From: Nocardia uniformis NBRC 13702
Lineage (GTDB): Bacteria; Actinomycetota; Actinomycetes; Mycobacteriales; Mycobacteriaceae
Direction of reading: 5' to 3'
NCBI RefSeq assembly: GCF_001613345.1
Contig: NZ_BDCE01000077.1
Location: forward strand, 62,001 to 126,000
Length of the DNA: 64,000 bases
Positions 25,515 to 33,884 of this stretch are shown here, in pieces. The translations under genes and the position numbers were made by a program. Numbering within the stretch: position 1 is the stretch's first letter; the number at the start of each line of letters is the position of its first letter. The notes beneath the pieces were generated by a model that saw only the letters and a program-made list of their open reading frames with translations, was not told where the DNA came from and did no database searches.

Positions 25515-26324
25515 ATGACGACTCAACCTGTAGCCCTGGTAACGGGCGCTTCCTCCGGAATTGGCAAGTCCGCCGCTCTCGCGCTGGCGCAGAAAGGTTT
25601 CCGAGTGTTCGGAACCGGCCGCGTCACCGCGCATCTCGCCCCGCTCGAAGGGCTGACGTTCCTCGACCTCGACGTCACCGATGACGCCTCGGCGACTGCC
25701 GCTGTCGCCGCGGTGATCGCGCAGTCGGGGCGGCTCGATGTGCTGGTCAACAATGCCGGCATCGGGTCGGCGGGTGCGGCCGAGGAAAACTCGGTCGAGC
25801 AAGCGCGAAGTGTCCTCGATATCAACGTCCTCGGCGTCATCCGGATGACGAATGCGGCTTTGCCGCATATGCGAGCACAGGGCAGCGGTCGCATCATCAA
25901 CCTGTCCTCCATCCTCGGATTCATTCCGCAGCCCTACATGGCCGTGTACGCCGCCTCCAAACACGCCGTCGAGGGCTATTCCGAGTCACTGGACCACGAG
26001 GTCCGCGAGTACGGCGTGCGGGTGCTGCTCGTCGAACCCGCCTTCACCAACACCGCATTCGAGGCCAACATCGCGCAGCCCGACCAACCCCTGCGGGTCT
26101 ACGCGCAGCAGCGGCGGGTGTTCGAGGAATACATAGCCGAGTCGGTCAAGGCCGGTGACGACCCCGCCGTCGTCGCCGCGGCGATCGTGGCGGCGGCTAC
26201 CGACCCCAAGCCGAAACCGCGCTACCCCGTGGGTCGAACCGCGCGCGTGAGCACCATGCGCCGGCTGGTCCCCGCCGGGATTTTCGACAAGCAGATCCGC
26301 AAGCTCAACCACCTGCCAGCCTGA
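25515..26324 (+). CDS. Short-chain dehydrogenase/reductase, oxidoreductase type
   Basis: This 269-residue SDR has TGASSGIG near 10–17, NNAGIGSAG, SSILGFIPQPYMAVYAASK (catalytic Ser, Tyr and Lys) and EPAFTNT after the active site. The C-terminal extension (about 190–269), with RVFEEYIAE and a basic tail, is typical of the retinol/steroid-type SDRs. AGGAG precedes the ATG. A hairpin terminator follows the stop by 4 bp, so the next gene may have its own promoter or depend on read-through. Confidence 0.88.
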   Translation: MTTQPVALVTGASSGIGKSAALALAQKGFRVFGTGRVTAHLAPLEGLTFLDLDVTDDASATAAVAAVIAQSGRLDVLVNNAGIGSAGAAEENSVEQARSVLDINVLGVIRMTNAALPHMRAQGSGRIINLSSILGFIPQPYMAVYAASKHAVEGYSESLDHEVREYGVRVLLVEPAFTNTAFEANIAQPDQPLRVYAQQRRVFEEYIAESVKAGDDPAVVAAAIVAAATDPKPKPRYPVGRTARVSTMRRLVPAGIFDKQIRKLNHLPA

Positions 26325-26327
26325 CCA

Positions 26328-26354
26328 GATCGGAGCCACTCGGAGGCTCCGATC
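26328..26354 (+). terminator. Hairpin terminator after the second element SDR
   Basis: A perfect 10-bp inverted repeat (GATCGGAGCC / GGCTCCGATC) with a 7-base loop begins 3 bases after the SDR stop codon. There is no T-run. It may reduce rather than stop transcription into the hydrolase gene. Confidence 0.5.
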
Positions 26355-26394
26355 ATGCTCGGCCTCAGTGGAATCCAACGAGAGACGTAAAAGG

Positions 26395-27348
26395 ATGAGC
26401 GAGAAATCGCACGGCGGCATGGGTGCGGGTCATGACGTTGCAGTCGGCAGGATCGGCTCCAACATCCGGTGCGGTCGCCGCAGCGCCTCGCTGACCGCGT
26501 CGTCGCGCCCGGCGCGGGGTTGTAGGGGCGGCGATGTCGTCATACCCGCCGGATCCGGGATTGCACCGCACCGGGCGCACCCGCGGGGCGGGACCCTGCT
26601 GGTATTGCTGCATCGGCTGCGCGGAACATTGGATTGGTGGGATCCGCAATTCCTGGACCACCTCGCCGCCGAACTCGACGTGATCGTGGTCGACAACGTC
26701 GGCACCGGATATACCGCTGGTGAGCCTCGCGACTCCATACAGGGATTCGCCGAAGGCATCATCGAATTCCTCGACGCGCTCGGCCTGGCCCACGTCGACC
26801 TGCTCGGCTGGTCGTTGGGCGCCTACGTCGCCCAGGACATCGTGGAACTGCGACCCGAACTCGTGCGGACCCTGATCCTGGCGGCCACCGGCCCCGGATC
26901 GGTGCCCGACATGCCCGCTCCTCGAACAGAAGTCCTTCGCATCGCCGACAAAGCAGACGCCGACGAAGACGACCTGCTCTACCTGTTCTACCCCGAAACC
27001 GACACCGGCCGCGCCGCCGGACGCCAACACCTCGCCAACGTCTCCACTCGGCTCGCCGCCGGCGGTCCCGGGGTCACCCAACAAGCAGCACTGGGACAGA
27101 TCGCGGCCATCGGAACGTACTCATCCGCGCCCTTCGACCAGATTCAAGCGCGACTGCAGACCATCACCCAACCCGTGCTGATCGCCAACGGCATCGAGGA
27201 CATCATGATCCCCGCGGTCGCCTCCTACACCGCACTCGGGCACCTCCGTAACGCCAAACTGGTCCTCTACAGCGATGCCGGACACGGATTCTTGTTCCAG
27301 CACGCCAAAGACTTCGCCACCGAAGTCACCAACTTCCTCAACAACTAG
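26395..27348 (+). CDS. Alpha/beta-fold hydrolase
   Basis: This hydrolase is about 317 residues. The fold starts near GGTLLVLLHRLRGTLDWWDPQF. The nucleophile Ser is in GWSLGAYVAQ, and YSDAGHGFLFQ near the end supplies the His. A cap region lies between. The first 60 residues (basic, Gly- and Ser-rich) do not look like the usual start of the family, and the ribosome-binding site is poor. Either the start is wrong or the 5' end is damaged. It is followed at 15 bp by the small ferredoxin-fold gene. No pathway can be assigned. Confidence 0.75.
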   Translation: MSEKSHGGMGAGHDVAVGRIGSNIRCGRRSASLTASSRPARGCRGGDVVIPAGSGIAPHRAHPRGGTLLVLLHRLRGTLDWWDPQFLDHLAAELDVIVVDNVGTGYTAGEPRDSIQGFAEGIIEFLDALGLAHVDLLGWSLGAYVAQDIVELRPELVRTLILAATGPGSVPDMPAPRTEVLRIADKADADEDDLLYLFYPETDTGRAAGRQHLANVSTRLAAGGPGVTQQAALGQIAAIGTYSSAPFDQIQARLQTITQPVLIANGIEDIMIPAVASYTALGHLRNAKLVLYSDAGHGFLFQHAKDFATEVTNFLNN

Positions 27349-27363
27349 CAGACAGGATCGAGC

Positions 27364-27618
27364 ATGTATTTCTTCGTCACCGCCACGATGACTGATCCCG
27401 AGAAGGCAGCGCAGTACCGGGATGAGGAAACTCGAGTGCAGAACGAACTGCGCGCCGAAGGCGTGGTGATCTCGGCCTACCTACGCACTGACGGCCAAGG
27501 CTTGGTGGGCATCGTGCAGGGCTCCGACCTCGCCGACGTCCAGACACACCTAGCGCGGCTGCCCTTCGTCGCAAACGGCCTCATGGCCTTCGAGTACGCC
27601 GAGGTAGTCCCGCTGTAA
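27364..27618 (+). CDS. Small YCII/muconolactone-isomerase-like protein
   Basis: This 84-residue protein (MYFFVTATMTDPEKAAQYRDEETRVQNELRAEG…) has the ferredoxin-like alpha/beta pattern of the muconolactone isomerase/YCII group: strand, long helix, a strand with AYLRTDGQGLVGIV, helix, and a final FEYAEVVPL strand. It may be an isomerase, or a structural partner of the hydrolase just upstream. AGGATCG precedes the ATG. It is the last intact cargo gene before the IS remnant. Confidence 0.65.
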   Translation: MYFFVTATMTDPEKAAQYRDEETRVQNELRAEGVVISAYLRTDGQGLVGIVQGSDLADVQTHLARLPFVANGLMAFEYAEVVPL

Positions 27619-27733
27619 GAGATCAGTTCAGAATGAGATTTGAGACCGTCTTAGGGACTGCTGCACGGATAGGTGACATCTTGACCTGCCCCATAATTTA
27701 GGTTCCAGTCGTGGTGGCTAACTGACAGCGTGG

Positions 27734-28303
27734 ATGTTGCCGTTCTCAAAGCGTAGACCGGATCTGGTCGAGCGGAACTTCACCGCCAACGCCCCGAACA
27801 AGCTGTGGGTCGCCGACGCGACCCGCATTCCGGTCGGGGAGGGCGTGTTCTGGCTGGCCGCGGTTCGCGATGCCTTCTCCAACCGGATCGTGGGGTGGAA
27901 GACCTCCGACCGCTGCGACACCGATCTGGTGCTCGGCGCCCTCGAGTACGGTGTCTGGTCGCGCGATGTCCGAGACGGTGAATTGGTCCGTCATTCCGAC
28001 AGGGGCTCGACCTACACAGCTGTTCGGTTCGCTAATAGGTTGGCCGACAACGGGATCGCACAATCAATGGGATCGGTCGGAGATTCCTACGACAACGCGT
28101 TGATGGAGAACTTCTTCTCCACCCTGAAAACCGAGCTCGTCTACCGACGGTCCTGGCGGACCCGTGACGAGGCCGAGAACGCGTTGTTCGCCTACATCGA
28201 CGGCTGGTACAACTCCCAGCGGATCCAGAAGAAGCCGGGTTGGCGATCACCGGATGAGTTCGAATCCAGTTACTATCAACAGGTTCCGGCTGGAACCAGA
28301 TAA
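27734..28303 (+). mobile_element. IS3-family transposase (OrfB) remnant
   Basis: The 189-residue DDE integrase core of an IS3-type OrfB has D28 (NKLWVADAT), D89 (RHSDRG) and E125 (NALMENFFSTLKTEL), the D–D(35)E spacing. OrfA and the N-terminal HTH part of OrfB are missing. An in-frame TGA lies just upstream at about 27724, so the copy is 5'-truncated and not autonomous. I could not define both terminal repeats. The end abuts the integrase fragment: the TAA stop is directly followed, in the same frame, by integrase codons, so the insertion split that gene. Confidence 0.85.
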
Positions 28304-28878
28304 TCCGCTCTCCGGATTAGCGGAGGAATCTCAAAGCGCGACCAGGACATCCCGAGGATCGCCGATGTCATGCTCGGAACCGGTACCCGCCCCGGAGAGG
28401 CATTGGCGCTTCGACGGTGCGCCATCGACCGGACTGCAACGTCATGGCGAGCAACGATCTGCGGAACCATCGTCCGCGTAGATGGGAAGCTGTTCCGTCA
28501 GCCGTGGACGAAGACTGAGGCGGGATATCGCACCGTCCACCTTCCCGATTTCACCATCAGCACACTCCAGGAGCTTGCCGCCACGAAGTGGGACGCCGAC
28601 GACGAGAGGCTGATCTTCACCAACCGCAAGGGCAATCCGCGTGAGTTGCAGAATTTCGGCCGGGTCTGGCGTCAGGCCCGTGGCACCGAGTTCGCGTGGG
28701 TGACACCCGCGACCTTCCGGAAGGTCGTCGCGACGATCATCACCGAGGCGACGGAATCAGCCAGGCGGGCCGTCAGCTTGGGCACGTGCCCGGGTCGAAG
28801 GTCACCGAGCTCCACTATGTCGACCGGCCTACTCTGGCACCGGACAGCTCACCGATCCTGGACCGTCTTGTCAGCTGA
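28304..28878 (+). pseudogene. Tyrosine-recombinase integrase, C-terminal fragment with frameshift
   Basis: The first frame reads KRDQDIPRIADVMLGTGTRPGEALALR, with the first catalytic Arg in the GTGTRPGEAL box, and continues to ATFRKVVATII. Near 28760 the coding switches frame to AGRQLGHVPGSKVTELHYVDRP, which supplies the LGH box and nucleophilic Tyr. The HxxR box reads A-T-F-R, so its His is also lost. Everything before the core is absent because an IS3 remnant lies there. It ends 82 bp from tRNA-Pro, the usual place for the integrase of a tRNA-targeting element. It is not functional as read. Confidence 0.88.
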
Positions 28879-28899
28879 ATCCGTGTCGTATCCGTATCG
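28878..28899. promoter_or_regulatory. Candidate integrase arm-type site, right end
   Basis: The 22 bases beginning AATCCGTGTCGTA match 23496–23517 at 19 of 22 positions. They start at the integrase pseudogene stop, about 60 bp from the right attachment core. Confidence 0.45.
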
Positions 28900-28917
28900 A
28901 GGAGTCGATTTCAGCAG

Positions 28918-28942
28918 AAAACCCCGGTGTTTCCACCGGGGC
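28918..28942 (-). terminator. Intrinsic terminator of tRNA-Pro (current)
   Basis: The hairpin CCCCGGTG / CACCGGGG has a 4-base loop. On the minus strand it is followed by five T residues (28918–28922). It lies 17 bases beyond the tRNA 3' end and was brought in by the element. Confidence 0.75.
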
Positions 28943-28959
28943 TGACCTGCATCTTCTGT

Positions 28960-29033
<74 letters not shown>

Positions 29034-29415
29034 TGCACTCGCTCGCGCGGGTGCTGGAAGAGATTACCCCAGAGACCCCCCGATTGGCCTAATCGGGCCC
29101 GGGTCGGGCGTGTGTGACCGGTGCCGCAGGCTCGCAGGTATCGGTCTAATCGCCGAAATCGGCGCAGTGGCACGCGGTTACGACTGCATGGTGCTCGTGG
29201 GCGCGGCGCACCCCTTCGGCATCTTCGACCCCGAGGCGGAATCAGCTACGCTCCAGGGCCTTCCGACGCCACCCGATCGACGGCCAGCATCATTCACCGC
29301 TCCATCGCGGTCTCGCTGACGCGATCCGCGGGTTCCGGACCGGTGAAGGTTCAGTGACGCCGAGATACGTTCTCTCCACGGAGGATCCGGGTGTTTCAGC
29401 TGCATGGTTGAGGGC
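29034..29415. other. No gene seen
   Basis: About 380 bp between tRNA-Pro and the DeoR gene. It must contain the tRNA promoter near its left end. Short frames exist, but none has a recognisable domain or ribosome-binding site. Confidence 0.4.
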
Positions 29416-30183
29416 TCAGGCGCGGATGACGGCAGGCCCGAGGGCTTCGAAATTCTGGGCCGTGACTGGTGGCAGTTCCTCGCCGGTCACCAATGCCTCG
29501 AAGTCGGAGATCTCGGCGAAGCGGCAGAAACTCGACATACCGAATTTGCTGTCCGCCGCCACCAGGATCCGTCGGTTGGAACGTTCGACCGCCAGACCCT
29601 TCACCGCGGCGACCGCCGGATCCGGTGTCGTCAGGCCGTGTTCGACCGAGACCCCGTTGGTGCCGAGGTAGGCCAGATCGATGACCAGTTCGCCCAGCAT
29701 GCGCAGGGCCCAGTGGTCCACGGTGGCGAGGGTTCGGCCGCGCATGCGCCCGCCGAGCAGCAAGACGGTGATCCCGGCGCTGTCGGCGAGCACTTCGGCG
29801 GCGAGCAGTGAGGAGGTGACGACGGTCAATTCCCGGTCGGCGAGCTTCTCGGCAATGAGACGCGGCGTGAATCCCTCATCGAGATAGATGGTTTCGGCGC
29901 CGTGCAGCAGATCCGCGGCAGCTGCGGCGATCCGGTGCTTCTGGGCCAGATCCACTCGGCTGCGGTAGTCCAGGCTCGACTCGAACGCCGCGCTCTCCAA
30001 CGGGATCGCCCCGCCATGTACCCGCTTGACCAACCGGCGGTCGGCGAGCAGGCGAAGATCGCGGCGGATCGTCTCCGCGGCTACCCCCAGTTCGTCCGCG
30101 AGCCCGAGCACCTCCACGCGGCCGCGCGTGCGGGCGAACCCCAAGATCTGCAATTGCCGCGAATCCGAATCCACACAGGACAT
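29416..30183 (-). CDS. DeoR-family repressor of the mannitol-type PTS
   Basis: This 255-residue DeoR regulator has an N-terminal HTH at about 20–45 (VEVLGLADELGVAAETIRRDLRLL). The sugar-phosphate-sensing domain contains YLDEG, VVTSSLLAAEVL, LGTNGVSVEHGLTTPD and ILVAADSKFG. These are standard DeoR C-terminal motifs for binding a phosphorylated sugar. It starts 14 bp after the PTS permease stop and is co-transcribed with it. By context it should repress the PTS/dehydrogenase promoter region at 32.2–32.39 kb, with a hexitol phosphate as the likely inducer. Confidence 0.9.
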   Translation of the reverse strand: MSCVDSDSRQLQILGFARTRGRVEVLGLADELGVAAETIRRDLRLLADRRLVKRVHGGAIPLESAAFESSLDYRSRVDLAQKHRIAAAAADLLHGAETIYLDEGFTPRLIAEKLADRELTVVTSSLLAAEVLADSAGITVLLLGGRMRGRTLATVDHWALRMLGELVIDLAYLGTNGVSVEHGLTTPDPAVAAVKGLAVERSNRRILVAADSKFGMSSFCRFAEISDFEALVTGEELPPVTAQNFEALGPAVIRA

Positions 30184-30197
30184 TGTGCGGTATCGGC

Positions 30198-32186
30198 TCA
30201 GGCGTGCACGGCACCGAGGATCTCCCTGACGTCCTCGGGCGTTTTCGCGGCGCGTAGGCGTGCGACCTGATCCTCGGCCGTGAACACCTGGGCGATGCGG
30301 GACATGAGCCGCAGATGATCGTCCCCGGCTCCGGCGATACCGATGACGAACTCGACCGGGTTGCCGTTCCAGTCGATGTGCGCCGGATAGCGCACCACCG
30401 AGATACCTGTCCGGCGGATACTGCCTTTGGCCGCGTTGGTGCCGTGCGGGATGGCGAGACCGTTGCCCATGAAGGTGGAGACCGATCGCTCGCGCTCGTG
30501 CATGGCGGCGACATACGGCGCGTCGACCGCCCCGGCCTCGACCAGCAACTGGCCTGCCTCGTCGATGGCGGCGGCGCTGCTCGTCGCGCTACCGGAGAGC
30601 ACGATCGATGCGAGGGCGAGCTGTTCGGCGTCGGGTTCGAGCTCGACCGGTTCGGCCTCTACCGCATCTTCGGCGCTGTCGGCACGAGCGATCAGCGCGA
30701 CGATCTCGTCGTACTCGGGGCTGTTCATGAAGTTGTCGACCGGCACGTGGATGGCGGACGGCGTCCGTTCGCGGGCGCGTTCGGTCAGGTCGGCGTGGGT
30801 GACGACGAGGTCGTAGCTGTCGGTGAGGTTCGCGATCGCCTTGTTGACCACACTGACGTCCGTGAACCCCGCGTCCCGAATCTTCTTGCGCAGCACCGAG
30901 GCGCCCATGGCCGACGATCCCATGCCGGCGTCACAGGCGAAGACAATGGCCGAAATCGTGGCCGGGACAGTCGATGTGGTCGATCCCTGCGAGTCGGTCA
31001 TCGACGAGGTGAGCGCGGCAGCGGCGACAGAGCGCTTACCCTTCATCTTCTCCATGGCGGCTGTGGCTCCGGCCAGATCGCCGTCTCCGGTTCCGCGGTC
31101 GGTGCGCAGCAGCAGGGCGGCGACCAGGAATGTCACGGTCGCGGCGCCGATCACCGACAGCGTGACGCCGAGATAGCTGCCGCTGGCCGTCTGGGCGTAC
31201 ACCGCGATAATGGATCCGGGCGCGGCCGGGGCGCGCAGACCGGAGCCGAAGACCACATTGATGAAGACGCCGGTCATCCCGCCGGCGATCACGGCGACGA
31301 TCAGCTTCGGCTTCATCAGCACGTACGGGAAGTAGATCTCGTGGATGCCGCCGAGGAAGTGGATGATCGCCGCACCGGGCGCGGTCGTCTTCGCCACGCC
31401 CCGGCCGAAGATCGCGACGGCTATCAGAAGTCCCAGGCCCGGACCGGGATTGGCTTCCAGCAGGAACAGTATCGACTTGCCGGTCTCACTGGCCTGGTTG
31501 GTGCCCAGGGGCGTCAGGATGCCGTGGTTGATCGCGTTATTGAGGAACAGCACCTTCGCCGGTTCGATGAAGATCGACGTCAATGGCAGCAAACTCTGGT
31601 CCACCAGGAAATCCACGACATTGCCGGCCAGCCTGCTGAACGCGGACACCACCGGTCCGATGCCGAAGAACCCGGCTATCGCCAATGCCGCGCCCGCGAT
31701 TCCGGCCGAGAAGTTGTTCACGAGCATCTCGAAACCGGGGCGAATCCTGCCCTCCCACAGCGCATCCAGCTTCTTGATGCACCAGCCGCCGAGCGGGCCC
31801 ACGATCATCGCGCCCAGGAACATCGGTACGTCCGCGCCGGCGATCACACCCATGGTGGCGATCGCGCCCACCACGGCGCCGCGCGTGTCGTAGACGATCC
31901 GGCCGCCGGTCGCGCCGATGAGGATCGGCAGCAGATAGGTGATCATCGGGCCGACGATGCCGCCGCCGTCGTAGTCGCCCCAGCCACCGATATCGGCGAC
32001 CCAACTGCCCTCTCCCCACAGATCGGTGAGGGAGGTAATCCAGCCCTCCTCGATGAACAGGGCCGTGAGCAGGCCCCAGGCAATGAACGCACCGATATTC
32101 GGCATGACCATGCTCGACAGGAACGTACCGATTCGCTGGACTCGCACTCGCGTGCCGCCGCGGGCTTCCGGTGGGGAGATAGACAT
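30198..32186 (-). CDS. mtlA: PTS mannitol-type permease, fused EIICBA
   Basis: This 662-residue membrane permease imports and phosphorylates a hexitol using phosphate relayed from EI and HPr. EIIC spans about 15–362 with the hallmark GGIHEIYFPYVLMKPK (279–294). EIIB has its phosphocysteine C418 in FACDAGMGSSAMGAS. EIIA has the phosphohistidine H581 in GLAIPHGTNAAKG. All three domains are intact and in the order of E. coli MtlA. No EI or HPr gene is in the window. The gene is divergent from a zinc dehydrogenase and followed by a DeoR regulator. Mannitol is the family's usual substrate; the actual hexitol is inferred. Confidence 0.93.
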   Translation of the reverse strand: MSISPPEARGGTRVRVQRIGTFLSSMVMPNIGAFIAWGLLTALFIEEGWITSLTDLWGEGSWVADIGGWGDYDGGGIVGPMITYLLPILIGATGGRIVYDTRGAVVGAIATMGVIAGADVPMFLGAMIVGPLGGWCIKKLDALWEGRIRPGFEMLVNNFSAGIAGAALAIAGFFGIGPVVSAFSRLAGNVVDFLVDQSLLPLTSIFIEPAKVLFLNNAINHGILTPLGTNQASETGKSILFLLEANPGPGLGLLIAVAIFGRGVAKTTAPGAAIIHFLGGIHEIYFPYVLMKPKLIVAVIAGGMTGVFINVVFGSGLRAPAAPGSIIAVYAQTASGSYLGVTLSVIGAATVTFLVAALLLRTDRGTGDGDLAGATAAMEKMKGKRSVAAAALTSSMTDSQGSTTSTVPATISAIVFACDAGMGSSAMGASVLRKKIRDAGFTDVSVVNKAIANLTDSYDLVVTHADLTERARERTPSAIHVPVDNFMNSPEYDEIVALIARADSAEDAVEAEPVELEPDAEQLALASIVLSGSATSSAAAIDEAGQLLVEAGAVDAPYVAAMHERERSVSTFMGNGLAIPHGTNAAKGSIRRTGISVVRYPAHIDWNGNPVEFVIGIAGAGDDHLRLMSRIAQVFTAEDQVARLRAAKTPEDVREILGAVHA

Positions 32187-32218
32187 CGTGAACTTCCTCT
32201 GAGCTACTCGATCGAATA

Positions 32219-32234
32219 TGTGACCGTGGCCACA
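32219..32234. promoter_or_regulatory. CRP/GlxR-like site in the mtlA–dehydrogenase intergenic region
   Basis: TGTGACCGTGGCCACA matches the cAMP-receptor-type palindrome TGTGA-N6-TCACA at nine of the ten half-site positions. It lies 33 bp upstream of mtlA. cAMP-dependent control of a sugar PTS is plausible, but this is a motif match only. Confidence 0.45.
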
Positions 32235-32260
32235 TCTCCTTCAGCAGTAGACCGCAGAAC

Positions 32261-32292
32261 CGGGCATGAATGCAATAGATCGGGCATAAATG
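32261..32292. promoter_or_regulatory. 12-bp direct repeats, candidate DeoR operators
   Basis: CGGGCATGAATG (32261–32272) and CGGGCATAAATG (32281–32292) are 11/12 identical and exactly 20 bp apart, so they lie on nearly the same face of the helix. They sit between divergent mtlA and the dehydrogenase. They are the best candidates for the DeoR-family regulator's site. Confidence 0.45.
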
Positions 32293-32388
32293 GGCACCGA
32301 TTCGTGTGGCTTTGTGCCCGGATGGCCGTTACGGTGGATGGGAGCGGCTGAGCCCACAGGTCGGCCACGGCGGAAGGAACACCGATTC

Positions 32389-33447
32389 ATGAAGGCCCTG
32401 CGCTACTACGCACCCGAGGACATCCGCCTGGAGGACATCCCCGAGCCCGAGTGCGGTCCGGACGAGATCAAGCTCCGGGTGCGCAATTGCTCGACCTGCG
32501 GCACGGATGTCAAGATCCGGCACAACGGGCACCAGAACCTCACTCCCCCACGCACTCTCGGTCACGAGATCGCGGGCGAGATCGCCGAGGTGGGGTCGGC
32601 GGTGAACGAGCTGTACGGCACGCAGTGGCAGGTCGGCGACCGCGCCCAGGTCATCGCCGCGGTGCCCTGCGGGAAATGCCACGAGTGCGGTAGGGGCTGG
32701 ATGGCGGTGTGCCAGAACCAGACATCGGTCGGATACCAGTACGACGGCGGCTTCGCCGAATACATGATCGTGCCCAGCCAGGTGCTGCGGGTCGACGGCC
32801 TGAACAAGATTCCCGACAATGTCGGCTACGCCGAAGCCTCCGCGGCCGAGCCGTTCGCCTGTGCGATCAATGCCCAGGAGCTACTCGGCATCGAGGCGGG
32901 TGACACCGTCGTCGTCTTCGGCGCGGGACCGATCGGCTGTATGCACATTCGCATCGCGCGCGGCGTACATCGCTGCGGCCCAGTATTTCTCGTCGATGTC
33001 AATGCGGACCGTCTGCGGATGTCCGCGGACGCGGTACAACCCGACGAGGTGATCGACGCATCCCGGACCGACGTGGTGGCACGCGTCATGGAACTGACCG
33101 GTGGCCGCGGCGCCGACGTGGTCATCACCGCCACCGCCGCCAATGTCACCCAGGAGCAGGCCATCGCCATCGCCGCCCGCAACGGCCGTATCTCCTTCTT
33201 CGGCGGCCTGCCCAAGACCAACCCCACCATCACCTGCGACTCCAATGTCGTGCACTACCGCCAGCTACACATCCACGGCGCCAACGGATCCGCCCCCGAA
33301 CACAACAAACGCGCCCTCGAATACATCTCCACCGGTCAGGTTCCGGTCGAGGACCTGATCACCCACCGCATCCACCTGGGCAACGTCCTCGACGCCTTCT
33401 CGATCGTCGAGAACGGCGAAGCCATCAAGGTCACCGTGGAGCCGTGA
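32389..33447 (+). CDS. Zinc-dependent medium-chain dehydrogenase, polyol type
   Basis: This 352-residue MDR enzyme has catalytic zinc ligands C37 (NCSTCGTD) and H59-E60 (TLGHE). The structural zinc quartet is C94, C97, C100 and C108. The cofactor motif is FGAGPIGCMH. It resembles sorbitol/polyol dehydrogenases and would oxidise the hexitol or its phosphate. The start at 32389 follows GGAAGG; the frame also extends upstream without support. Pairing a PTS with an MDR enzyme instead of an MtlD-type mannitol-1-phosphate dehydrogenase is less usual and suggests a different polyol. Confidence 0.88.
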   Translation: MKALRYYAPEDIRLEDIPEPECGPDEIKLRVRNCSTCGTDVKIRHNGHQNLTPPRTLGHEIAGEIAEVGSAVNELYGTQWQVGDRAQVIAAVPCGKCHECGRGWMAVCQNQTSVGYQYDGGFAEYMIVPSQVLRVDGLNKIPDNVGYAEASAAEPFACAINAQELLGIEAGDTVVVFGAGPIGCMHIRIARGVHRCGPVFLVDVNADRLRMSADAVQPDEVIDASRTDVVARVMELTGGRGADVVITATAANVTQEQAIAIAARNGRISFFGGLPKTNPTITCDSNVVHYRQLHIHGANGSAPEHNKRALEYISTGQVPVEDLITHRIHLGNVLDAFSIVENGEAIKVTVEP

Positions 33448-33803
33448 GAATTCGGGCGAGATCCTCCGGAATCGGCATGGGGGCCGTGATACTCACAGCA
33501 GACCGCCCCGCATTGCCCACGGGGGCACGGCCCACCGACGAGGGCGCACCGGCCACGGCGAGGCGCACCGCCTGACCCAGCACCTCGCCCCGGTCGCGGG
33601 TCCGCAGGGCCAGCACGAACATGTGCCAGTGCGAGCGAGTGCGGCCACGGCCACTCCTGCGAGAGTCGCCGGTATTGCGGATGGGAACCCACTCCTGGAA
33701 CAGGATGTGCGCGCGCTCCAGTACCCGCTGCATGGTGTCGAGGTCAGAAGCCGAACGACCAGCGGAGTTCGGCTTCGAAGGCCGTACGAACGGTCAACGG
33801 CAT
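33431..33803 (-). pseudogene. DUF3703 family pseudogene
   Basis: This is a degraded copy of the gene at 34734–35102. It starts MPLTVRTAFEAEL like the intact copy, then hits a stop after a small deletion. The family sequence resumes in another frame (LERAHILFQEW). About 30–50 extra bases then separate EW from the conserved HWHMFVLALRTRDRGEVLGQAVRLAVAG…SITAPMPIPEDLARIL. The intact paralogue lies 1.3 kb away in the same orientation. The 3' end overlaps the dehydrogenase end by about 17 bp. Confidence 0.75.
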
Positions 33804-33884
33804 AGCCGCTCAGAAGCATCCGACGGCACCGCCCGTGTCGAATCACCAAGCAACCCGGTGAGGACCATATTCGCGCTCACACTA

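Noticed and set aside
30315-32351. A 678-codon plus-strand frame opposite mtlA
   Set aside because: It is antisense to a complete PTS permease with all phosphorylation sites and has no domain of its own.
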